Assembly (NCBI GenBank): GCA_020205615.1
Contig: CM035171.1
Coordinates: forward strand, 122,764,893-122,828,892
Reading direction: 5' to 3'
DNA length: 64,000 bases
Source of the DNA: Panax quinquefolius
Lineage: Eukaryota; Streptophyta; Magnoliopsida; Apiales; Araliaceae
A program made the position numbers and the translations under genes. The notes beneath the pieces were generated by a model. The model was given only the letters and a program-made list of their open reading frames with translations, searched no databases and was not told the origin of the DNA. Shown one piece after another: positions 15,301-27,500 of the stretch (the stretch's first letter is position 1; each line of letters begins with the position of its first letter).

Positions 15301-18300
15301 CGAGCTCAAGCTCAGCAAACCAAAGTCTGCCTTGACTCGTCTCATTTACAGCTCTAAAATAAACTCCCTGCCTCCTTGCCCATATAGAGGCACCGGTCCC
15401 ATGATATAAATGGACAAAAAACTATCGGCTACCATGAGGTGGCTCAACATCAGCTAAATGAGAAGCCCATACACTTCATGTGACTCCCAATCCTAAACAT
15501 TTCTCATGAACAAAGGATTGTATACATACCCCCTATCTACATTTGACAAAAAATGTGCAAGAGAAGTACGAAAATGTACTTGATGAAATATATAGAAAAG
15601 AAAACCTTTAAAGAAATTTTACTAAGAATCTGATAGATGATGTAATAAATCTACTAAACATGATAGAAACATAACAAAGAACAAAAAATTACAAACAAAC
15701 AAAAATTAAAAAATCACCGTGACATGGCAAGGAGAAATTGTTGCTGAAAGCCGCCAGTCAACATTCTCCCCAACTGGTGAGTATACAAAACTAGCAGCTA
15801 ATGCATTCACCTTCTGCTCACTACAGCCACTCTGCAATATGAAGAGATACATAGATAAAGCCAGGCAAGCATCAATCATGTCACCCAGCTGATTTGATTA
15901 TAGTCATATCATCACTTCTATTTGAAACGGAGAAATTATGAAGCACCAAAAACCCAAAATAGTTCTCTAGAAGCTTCACAAAAAGGAAACACAACAATAG
16001 ACGCTAAAGTTGTCCATCAATTTGCTGACAGTGACTTAGATAATTTCCAGTAAGAGCATAAATAAGTGAAAATTTTGCAAATGGTGAAATTTACATAACA
16101 GAGCAAAGTTCAAGGAAGAAAAAGGTTCCGAGAATAATTTGAAAACCTTCTATTATCAGAACATCAAAAACAAAGAAGAAAATAAAAAGACAAATATACA
16201 AGCTTGAGTTAAGAATATACACGCAAATGATGGCATAGAGCGCAAACCTGGGCAAGTGACCCTTCTGGTGCAGACAATCCATAGAATTTCAATGTCATGT
16301 CACAATGAGTGCTCCGATGTTTTAACTTTGTGGACACATGAAGTTGCTCAAATCTACCACAAACAATCTCAGTCTGACTGATACTAATGATCCTGGCAGC
16401 AGCATGACCAATAGATACATTTATTAAATACTGTATCATATGTTGCATGTCCTTTCCAGATTGTAATGTCAAATCTTCATCAGGTTGGAAGCTTAGTAAA
16501 TTATTAATTGCCTGCCATTCTTCTTTAGTTAATCTTTCCTCTACTGACTGGGCCTCAGAAGTCTCCTCTACATAGGCATCTTCAGAAGGAGTATGCCTGA
16601 GATTTCAATAACTAATAGTAAGTCTGTCCCGATGACAATGATATCCAAAAGATGAATACAAAGTCGCACTAAACAAAAATAAAAGGAAAACATATATTAA
16701 GGTGAACCAAATGCAAGGAATGGAATATAAAACAACAAACCATCTAAAAGGAAACCAGCTACTCTTTTTTAACATCCTCTGTTCGGCTTCTTCCTTTGAT
16801 TTTACAGATTCAACCTTGGCATGCGCAAGGAACCTGAAAGAGACATACATCATCCACAAAGATAAACAATCAGGAAAAGTAATGGAGATGGTTCAAATAT
16901 CAATAAAATTCTACAATATTATAATTTCTCCTAATAGCAAAGACAAATGCAACTAAGATTAAGAGATGAAGATTTGATATTGGTTGAAAAATAGGTGGTT
17001 CCCTATGAAGCATAGACATTGACTCTCAAACAAAATATGGCCATTTCCAAACATTGACACAGAATATGCCCAAACGTAGAACAGCAAGAGTACAAAAGTA
17101 AAATTAAATAAGTATTTGGTAATATGTTAGTAAATTATCCTCTGATATGTGCATCTTTTTTAAGCTTTTAATGTACACTAAATATTTATATGAATCATGA
17201 TTCAATGATATTTATACTACAAATCACACATCCACTCTCAGAACAAAGAGGCTAGTAAAGTACAAGAGGATGATGAAAGATCCTTTATTTTGTTGTTTGA
17301 TATGTAAATAAATTTAATAGAAGTACAAAAACGGGGCGAACACAAGTTCACTACAGTATTCAAAACTAGCATAGAGGATATAAAGGCACACCTACGCCAC
17401 ACAAAACCAACAGCCAACTCTATACAAAGACGCCCCCTAAAACCTACATACACTAGGCTCCCAAGGAAAACTAGCCCCAAAAGTCCATAGAGTAAGCCAA
17501 ATGAAAAGAAATATAAGAGAAAAGGAGAACAATTACAAGCAAGAGGTTTCTATTTTCATTCAAAATACCAGTGTTATGGTTACGAGTCGCGCAACCTTCT
17601 CCATTCCTTCCTAACTTCACCACCCAACACACATAAAGCATCTCACTAACCGACCCTAGCATCGCCCATGTAAAAACACAATGAACCATAAAATCCTCAC
17701 CTCACAATGGAGCAAGAGATCAACCGTGTAAATCTTGCAATAACACAAGACACGCCTACTCAGGAGTTGGTCGAGTTAAATCAACTTTTGGTACCTATAC
17801 TAGAACCCAACTTTCAAAGTGCTCAAACTGAAAAAACTTCAAACCAAGTACTTGTATCCGTAAATATTTTCATTCCGTTAAATATAACAAAATTCATCCA
17901 AAAACCTTACAGAAAGACCCACGTTACATGAACCGGGTCAAACAAGTACCCATTAAAATAAATTAGACTTTTAAGATTAAACTAGGTTGATCAAGAACTC
18001 GATGAACTTCGTGAAGAACATGATGAACTCTATGAATACCACATAAAACAAGAAGGGATTTCGAAAAATGAAAAGCAATTGATGTCTTTCTACACCACAC
18101 TAAAAGAATTGAATACTTCGCACATAAATACTTCATAAGCAAATTTCACCTCCCTCAACTTTACAGAGAGAGAATCAAAATCAAAATACTTCTTCAATAT
18201 TGTATGAACATAAATATATATATATATATACACACACCAAGATATATCATATAATTAAAAGAAAACAATAGTGGAGAGAGAGAATATAAGATTAATAGAG

Positions 18301-21300
18301 GAAGAGGATGATGAACGACATGTCCAAATCTTGATTGATGTCCTCCTTCACTCCCTCTCATTCCTCCCGTGTGCTACCCAGCTAGCTCCTATGTACCGCC
18401 CAACTGAATCCAAAATCAAAATTCTTGAGATTTGATGGCAAAATTCCCAAATTGGTGAGATTCATTGAGATTCAAAAGCTTGATGGTGGGTATTTTGAAA
18501 TTCACAACTAAAAAGCCCATCTGAAATTCTTTTTATCTTCATACCTTGCATTGAAAAGACCTAAAGGACTTTCTTTTGAAAATGAAATAAATTTTTGTCG
18601 GGTTTTCTTCAAATCAATAGAGCCCATTTTAGGCTTTTCAAATCCCACATCCTCATATAGTATTTTTGTTCATAAATTTCTTTATGCTCGGACTTTTTCT
18701 CTTTTCCTTTATCTGTGTTTCATATATTGTTCATAAAGATTTGGAAGCTTTAGAGAGAAAAAAACTCTTATCTTTGATCTTAAAATTCAAAAGGTTATTA
18801 ATGAATCTTGTTTTACCCAATCCATTGTAATATAAAACTCTCTCATATTTATAGGCCACAAGTCTATGTTAGCATCCACATTAACTCCACATTGGAGCCA
18901 CAAACACACAAAATTCATGTAGGGGTTTTTCATTACATCTGTTAATTTATTTTAACAAAATGAAATATTTTACTTGTATAGATACTAGTTTGAAAATTAT
19001 TTTTAGTACAAACACTCGTTTGGAAACTTTTTCCGTTTAGGTACTAATTTGAAAGTCGGGTACCAGTACATGTACCAAAGTTGATTTAACCCGAGTTGAT
19101 TCCTCTCTTCCCAACAAAATTATTCAAAAGAAAAAGACCACCTTCCGTGGCACCCAAACCCTCCAGCTACTCTCCCGATGAAAAAACCGAGAGCGTTGGA
19201 ACAGCCTAAAATAAGACCTATTGAAAAGCTCACATTGTTATATTCCTTCCGCCATATCTATTCTGAAGTCAACTCCCTCCCACTAGCAAAGCCAAAGCCA
19301 AAAAGTCTAGCATATCAAGTACACATCACGGATAGCTTCCCCTTAATTCAAATGCTCAAACACAAAGAAGGACATACAAGTTCTCATTTAAGGATTACTA
19401 CATACTCGCAACTAAAATTAGTATTTGTTACCCTCGAAAATGCCCCACCATGGAACCCAAAGAAAAGCTAAAAAGGACCCTTTTCTGAAGCGAGCAATAA
19501 AAGAATTACAAAAAATAATCATGTTCCCCTTGGTCCAAATACCCCATATACATATTAACATTTGATTATTTTCTAGTTACCATATTAAATAGAGCCTTAG
19601 AATAATAATGGAAGGTACATTATTATGATGGGCTTCGTATGACAAGAACAAAGTTCATGAAAGAGTAATTTCACTAGGCAGTGGTGTTTCATGAAAGAGT
19701 AATTTCACTAGGCTGTGGTGGTGGCAGCGGCGGCTAAGGCAGCGAGTTTAGATGATTGACTGATGAAGAAGTCACTCCACTGGAGGAGGTAAAGTTAGTG
19801 GATTAGTAGAGAAAGAAGGATAGGTTGTAATCTTAAATGTAGAACCATATAATGGAAGCAGCTAAAAGACTAAAAGTGATATTCCTATTATGTCCCGTAC
19901 ATGGCAGTCATGCAAGTAAACCCTGATGAAAACATACACATACAAACATAAACACATACAAGTGCATACACCAAATTTTATACATGCGCACTTATGTAAT
20001 ATATAAGCATGTGTCAATGAAGGGTATATCCTTGATAATATCAGTAAGTCAAACAGCTAAAACTTTATGCAATCTATGCTCCACATTTAGACAACAGAAA
20101 TTCAAATTAGAGAGCAGGAAAGTGTTACTGAAGCTGCTCAGACAATTAAACTACCAAAAAATGCCCCACCTTTATTTACTTTTTAAGAAATGCAAGTTAT
20201 AGAATAAAGTAGACAAATACAAAGCACAAGTTAGAGATGGTAAAGCAACAGCATTATGCACACATTTTACCTAGTAGCATAAGTATGGCAAAAACAAATA
20301 AATAGTACCTCCACAAAAGAATTACTTTAGGATCAAGATCTTTCTCTATATCTCTAATTTCTGAATTATTAACATTTAACAACTGTTGCAGTGAACCAGC
20401 ATACAACTGAATGTACCGCCGACGCAGATGACACATGTACTGAACCTGGTCCCACGAGAATCTATAGCTGAAAGGATACAAATATGAATAGTTAGTTAAG
20501 GCGGTTCAAACTTATACTAATTTTCACTAGTCAGGAAAAAAATAATACGCCCTCCATCCTACATTGTTTATAAGGGCTTTTTCTAGTTTTTGAGGCACAA
20601 ATTTTAAGACGTGTCGAAAGCATAATGAATGCTATACATTTAAATGTCTTAATATATTCAAATGTTGTACTTTTAGCTATACTACGACTATTTTCAGAAA
20701 ATAATATCCAGATGTACTTTCAAGACATCTTAAAATTCATACCACACACACACACTAAAATAACTGTATCAAAAAATGTGGGATGGAGGAAGTATTAATT
20801 TTGAACTGGAGATGGAGATAATATTACATTTCAACTTGCAAAAATCTAAATATAATGATTGAAGTAGCAGTTCTTCATGTTCATGGTTTCACACAGAAAA
20901 TCACTTGTGGTTAAAATCATGGTTCAAAATTTTGTTGAGTCTTTCATTTATTAAGAAACACAAACAATATGGTAATGTATTCGAAAAGCAAGGACATTTT
21001 ATTTATTTATAATAAAGACTATCACAAGAGTTATGATGCAACTAATTGACCAATCAAATTTTAGACACATGAAAAATAATATAAATATTATTGAAATAAA
21101 ATAATAAATGAATGGTATAGAATAGCGTATATATAAACAAATATATGAATACGAAAGAATACCTCCACATAAATTTAATTTAAGTCGAACAATAAAGCAA
21201 AACCAAAAACAGCTTAGCCTGATGGTTATCATAGAAACTGCTCCGGAGTTTCTTTTAACTTGAATTGGAAAAGTTTGATAGTTTCAGTGGAAATGCATGG

Positions 21301-24300
21301 AATTTTTAAATCATGGTTAAAAACATCTTTCCAACTATACATTATTGTATATTACCACATTTTCTTCTGCTGCAAACCAGCCTGAGCAGCATAACGCCAC
21401 CACAAATAGGGATTCTCTGAAACTGCCACCGCAGGTCTTAAATGAGAAACCTCAACATATAACTTATATCTTGAGAAAACCTCCAAGAGTCTGATCCAGT
21501 CATGATATTGAGCCTGTGAGAAAAATAAGAGAAATAAAGCTGATTCTAAGATTTCTGCAAAGAAAAGGACAACTAGAATACAACTAAAAAATTTATGTAA
21601 ATCCTCTTAGTTGTCCTCTAGTTTACTAAACAAATTAGAGAGAACAACTTGAGGTTAAGAGCAAGCACAAGAATAGGACAACATAATACTGAGACCTCAA
21701 AAGTCAAAAACAAAGGTATCCAAATGATGACGCAGTGATATTACTGGTCATAAGTGGTAAAGTCAATAGAGACTTTATAATGGCTATAAAATGTTTTTTT
21801 TTTCCTTTGTTTGTTCCTTCCTAGGTCTAAAGCCAGAACCTTGAGGAAACCAATAGAACTAGTGAGCATAGAAGCCAAATAACAAGACATCTTCTCGAAA
21901 ACAATTTGAAAATATTACTTTCTTCAAAGATAAGGCAGATAAAGTTGGCAAACACCAAAAGGCAGCATACATTAAAGAGAATGTAATGAGTCAAGATTTA
22001 GCACCTCGGTAATTGTCAAAGACACGTCACTAAGAATAAGAGAAACCTTCTCGGATGGCTCGTCAAGATTACTTCTTTCCTGATTTCCTAAACGATGATA
22101 TTTAAGGACTCCATTGATTGGTGAAACTAAGTAGGTGCGATCATGAGCCCATTTAGACACCATTCCACCACCTACACTAGATTCATTGATACCATCTTCG
22201 AAAATCTAGATCATGTAAATAATAACTTTGTTAGAGATGTAGAAGTCTAAAAGTCAGATAGTTAAGCCACCCATGATGCCTTTTTATTTCAAATTCTGCA
22301 GAATTAGAGCATACCTCAATCCATTCCTTAGGGGAAAGATCTTCCCATTTCTTATCCAAATTCCATGGGAGACGGTTGGAATCATGGTACATGGCAAGCC
22401 TTTCAAGTTGCAATGACTACAAAAGGAACATATAAGTTTCAATCCTGATACTTGCATAGTCAGGTAAATACAAGTAAAGATATAAGTTGCATTGGATGCA
22501 CAACTTCTAAAATATCAATGACTCAATATTAAGATGTAGTTTACATTTTTTGATAGGACATTTGCAATTTCCTTCCAAATATTTATTTAAGAAAGATCGT
22601 CTTTTAGGTGTTCCGGATATTTCAGAATCAAATCAACATAAATGGAAAAATGTTACTAAAAGATTAGAAATTATCAAACAACATCTTTCCACAATGAACA
22701 CCCTACACCTTAAGGGAAAGGGAGTAATATCAAGCACTGCACCCAATTCAGAAGGAAAATTCATGTCCAGACACACCCAAAACAATTTTCAACACTCAAC
22801 AGCATTATTTACATAACATTAACTGAAAACCCATAACACTGACCAAATGTACTAGACTACTAGTACAGATGGAAAATCCTACATCAGCCTGATCTGATTT
22901 GCCAAAGTTAACATAAGCTGGAAGCAATGGAGCTAACCTTCCGCAATTTATCCAGAGCGCCACTGGTATCAAAAGTTTCATTTCCTTGCTCATCCATTGT
23001 GACAGCAGCAAGCTTTGCCAGAGTAACACCACAAGCAAATGAATTTCCCGGATTGCTACACCACAAATAAATTTCTCAATATTGTACATAAACGAAATCA
23101 TGAAGGCAAATGAAGGATTACATTAATTACAATCAATAACTAGACCAAAAAAACATACACACAGAAATAAATTATCAACTAATAGTAAAGTGTACTACAA
23201 CATCAAACAGTCACATGTCCACTAACCTGGTCGAATCCTCATATCTGACATGAACATTGCTAATGGATATCTTAAGATTTCCAATGATTGTAGCAATCAA
23301 CGAACCCAACCAAGAATTTCCTGAAGAAGGCTGCTAAAGAATGATCGGTCAGCTAAATCTCTAAAGCAAATAAAAAAAAATTCAGCTAGTATTCTTACAT
23401 CCACAAATAGATCACAAACTTGGGGAAGATAATTTCTAAGTTCACTAGGAAGTAAAAATTTTCTCATGTAGAGAGCATAATGAAAGACAGTGTTATCTGC
23501 AATTAAGTACCAACCACCCAATCTAGATCTGAGTCCAAATCAATTCATTGTCCCACAAGCATTAGACCTAGCAAAACATGGCCCAAGCCCGCGGATCAGG
23601 CCGGGCTTTGGGCTGCAGAATTTTAGCCCAGTAAAATCCGGCATTGTTGGCCCGCCCGTTTTTTACCCGACCCGCCACACGCCCAGCCTGTTCCAAAAAA
23701 ATAGCATAAAATAGGCACGCATTGGTCTCGGCCTGCGGGCCGGCCCCCCGCCACAGGCCGGGCTTTGGGCTACAGAATTTTAGCCCAACAAAACCCGGGC
23801 CTTTTTGGCCAGCCACTCGCCCGGCCCGTTTGGGCTTGGCCCGCCCGTTTGCCAGGTCTAACAAGCATCAACTACACCCACCATTGTCCTACCCAAAAGG
23901 TCACGACTGTTGTACTATTTGATAGTAGAGTGGAGCCTTATCCACACTAATCAAATTCACATGCTCTAATGTGAGACTAAGGTGTAATAATACTGCCCTA
24001 AAATCATTAAATCAGCCAGGTATAATTTAACAGAAAGGTTAAATTTCTATACTGTAATCTTAATTAATACCCACCAAGAACCCTACAATTAATTTATATA
24101 ACATAAAGAATTTCAAATTAGGCATTCTTTTTTGTCATAAAATCAAATCAAACATTTTAAAAACAACAAAGAATGCTAACATGAAATATTATAAATCAAA
24201 AGTAAACCAACCTATATCATCAATGCAAACCAACATCTTTAAAAGTAAAAGCAACCTATCTAATTACTGTAGATTAGCATCATTTAGGGGAAGAGAAAAA

Positions 24301-24440
24301 AAAGGTCCTCAACAAATTGAACAGAGCATAGGATAAAAAATCAAAGACATACACTGCCAAGCTTTGATCTTGATATTGCTTCAAGTGTAGCTGATTCAGC
24401 TTCCTGCATGCAATAGACACATACAAAAATTCATAAGACA

Positions 24441-24535
<95 letters not shown>

Positions 24536-27500
24536 CAAAAAATAAGCAGAAGAAGCAAAATAGGTTACTCTCCTGCATGCAATGGACAATTAAAAAATAA
24601 CACAACACACGTATATATATATATATGGGAAAAGGTAGTATGTGTCTTAGACACACACAAGCTTGCTTCACCATTTTCATTAATGGCTGTTTTAAAATTT
24701 CACCATTTTATTAACCAATATTACGTCGTATTAAGCACAGGACACACACAAGCTTGTGTGTGTCTAAGATACATACGCCATTTTTCCTATACGTACATAC
24801 ATACATATATATATATCGTGAAACAAAAAATAAGCAGAAGAAGCAAAAACCGGTTACTCTCCTAGTCTCCTGAAAGTTACTCCCGTGCAATCAGTCAAAA
24901 AAATTGATGGTATATGGTGGTCGTGATTCAATAGAAAAGTGGTTTTAGAACAATTTTCCCCATTGTAACAGAGGACACAACTCCTTGTTAATGTTAGAGA
25001 ACACAAAAAGTTTTCAGATATATCTAGCTCATATTATTTTTAAGGAGAAAAAAATAGATTAATTAGAATGGAGTATAAAGAGGGAAATCAAGGAGTTCTC
25101 CAGTAAGAAAAAAGTGGAACAAACATTAAAGGTACCTATTGTTTTAACAAAGGTTGAAGAAAACAAGATTGGCATAACAAGTACAAGTATCAGAGATGTG
25201 TAACAAAGTTTACCTCAATCTGTTGAAGTTTCGCTTCGAAAAGTTTTTCCCGATCTTCCTCCTACAAAAATTTACAGCAAAAGCAAACATCATCTCCTAA
25301 GAAAAATGGCAGATATTATTTAAAGAGAATAAAATTTTAAAAAAAAAAGTATCCGTTGAGCAACTATACATGCTTGCCTACCTTAAGAGACCTTGCATCA
25401 GGTGCAGGATGAGCAAGAATAAACACACGATCAATGAGCACAATCACAGGCTCCTTGCCAAGACTTTTCCAAGGAACCTATTATTTTAATCAGAAGTTGA
25501 AGAAAACGGAATAACTCATATTTTACACATAATTATTGATATCAATTCAAAAACAAAAATAAGAAGAATATGGTGAATGTTGAATCAAAACAAAAGACCA
25601 CTTTGAGATTTTCTCAACCACTCATGACAGTACCTAAAGTTAAGACCTTGAATGTGATCGCTAAAGTTTACTAAGAACGGAGTCTTTTGTTTTAAATTTT
25701 TTTCTCTCTTTTTACTCATTATTGTGTTGCCCACTTGACAACTCTTTTGGATGTTAAGACTTTTTTCCCTTCCTCATTTGCTTCTATAATATGAATAAAA
25801 TAACTGCCTAATTTTTTATTTTTTTTTAAAGGGGGCGTGGGGAGGGGGGAGGTTTCAATAATAAGCACATTTCATAGAATGACCATGAAGCATGAAATAT
25901 TAGAGTCTAATAGATTTGAGATTTTCCCTTTGTTTACCTCCAAAACACTTGAGCCTTGACATGGATCTAGGTAAGATCTCGCACTTTTACAGTCCTGAAT
26001 CTGTTATATTACTTTTTCTAGCCTGATGTTTAGGATGCTTTGTACGCCATTCACAGTTAATAGATTTTATATTTATATACCATAAACATTTTTCAAGAAA
26101 TGGCACTAATAAATCTTAACAAGAAATTGTACATCTTTTTTAGGACGGAGGTAGTATTATTAAATTCGACTTCACTAATGATAAGCCACGTGTTCCGATA
26201 TAGGACTAAAATATTACAATTAGCCCCACTTAAATTCATGACATCCTCATTAGTGAGATCATTAGGCTCACTAGGCCCGGTCTCACCCTCACATCTTACC
26301 GACATGGGACATAGATCATCTCCCACCACAATTTACCTACCAGCAAGATCCACCACAATTCTATGCCACGTGTCCCCTCGAGGGTTAAAGCAAAGTAGAT
26401 TACAACTCAGTACAGGTCAGTTCTAATACCCTTTGTAGACCCAAATCAAAGCTTGAATCGAGCCTCAATCACTATCCCAAGAGCACCAAACAGCCCACCC
26501 AAAAGTCATGATGAATTATTAGCACTCTCAATAGTAGAGGTAAGATCTTATGATATTCCAATGTGAACTGTGGCATTACATCGAGAATATACTCTACCGG
26601 GAAAGATCCAACAAAGACTAGAAAATACCTTCAATGTTATTGTGCCAATGAATCCAGCTTTGACTATGACAGGAAGTTTTAGTGAATTCAGTGCCTCTGC
26701 CTTCAATTTCAAGTCTTTGAGAACCACATCACCTACCAGAAAAGTAAAACAAATCAAGGAATAAATACATGTGCTTTATAAGTGCATTTATCCAATGCTT
26801 GCCCCATCAACTAAATTAAAATTTCTCTTGGAGAGAGAATTCAAAGTATATATGTGTGAAATCAAGACGAAGGGAACAGGAATTGTCACTTCTTGAAATT
26901 GGCAAGTCCTTACCAAGAAAATGGTTGGTGGAAAGTTTCTACGAAAACTTTAAAAGTAATTTTGCAGGTCACTCAAGGACTACTACTAGGTTAGACAACT
27001 AGTGCATGAGGGAGCTTATGATGCTAAGGTGGAACAAACAGATATTATAAGTACTTGTTCATGGGATATTGATCATTAAGTTGACATATCCTCGTCCTTG
27101 AAATGAAATTATATAGATCCACAAATCAAGCGCCAAAGCCACATACTTCTTCGCAATGTTTCATGCTCACCTCAGTGAAAATGTCGGAGGGATTAGTGAA
27201 GTTTTAAAGCATAACTTCTGGTGTAATTGATGGGTAATCATGTAACAGAGTTCTCTTACTTTAATGTATGATTTCTTTCTTGAATTATTTTCCCCTTTTC
27301 TTTTACAATAACACTTAGTTTCTTACTTACAAGTAAAATAGCTTCCACACAAAAATACTTCCACTCCAACATAAGACTCCAAATCTCTGTCAACAGCGTG
27401 AAAAAGAATTGATGAAATAAGTTCACCATAAGACTCCAAATAGAAATTTCATAACAAAATAACAGAGAATGATGGTAAAGTAAATTATATGTGCAAAAGC

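Larger units (their letters stand above)
13393..15717 (-). other. VPS13 intron 15 (2.3 kb), repeat-filled
   Basis: Between exons 16 and 15 lie a LINE relic, a MITE and a second inverted-repeat element, each listed separately. The remaining parts (13,400-13,690, 14,443-14,938 and 15,355-15,717) have no recognisable coding sequence. The stretch 15,355-15,540 may be further repeat. Confidence 0.55.
16834..20308 (-). other. VPS13 intron 12 (3.5 kb)
   Basis: This is the longest intron. It carries a LINE-like relic at 17,230-17,700, a long inverted repeat at 17,765-19,105, and a short (TA)n run at 18,211-18,236. Around 19,655-19,715 a sequence of about 30 bases (catgaaagagtaatttcac) is repeated in tandem, followed by a GGC-type stretch (ggtggtggcagcggcggc). 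I see no conserved exon in it. Confidence 0.55.

Noticed and set aside
23568..23922. Three overlapping frames on both strands rich in Gly, Arg, Ala and Pro
   Set aside because: They fall within or extend from the GC-rich hAT element, where stop codons are scarce; no homology or splice logic.
24280..24680. Overlapping open frames of more than 90 codons with long Ile-Tyr runs
   Set aside because: They are translations of the (AT)n microsatellite and have no other support.
26093..26426. Frames on both strands in the GC-richer block of intron 3
   Set aside because: No recognisable domain; the block is more likely a dispersed non-coding repeat.
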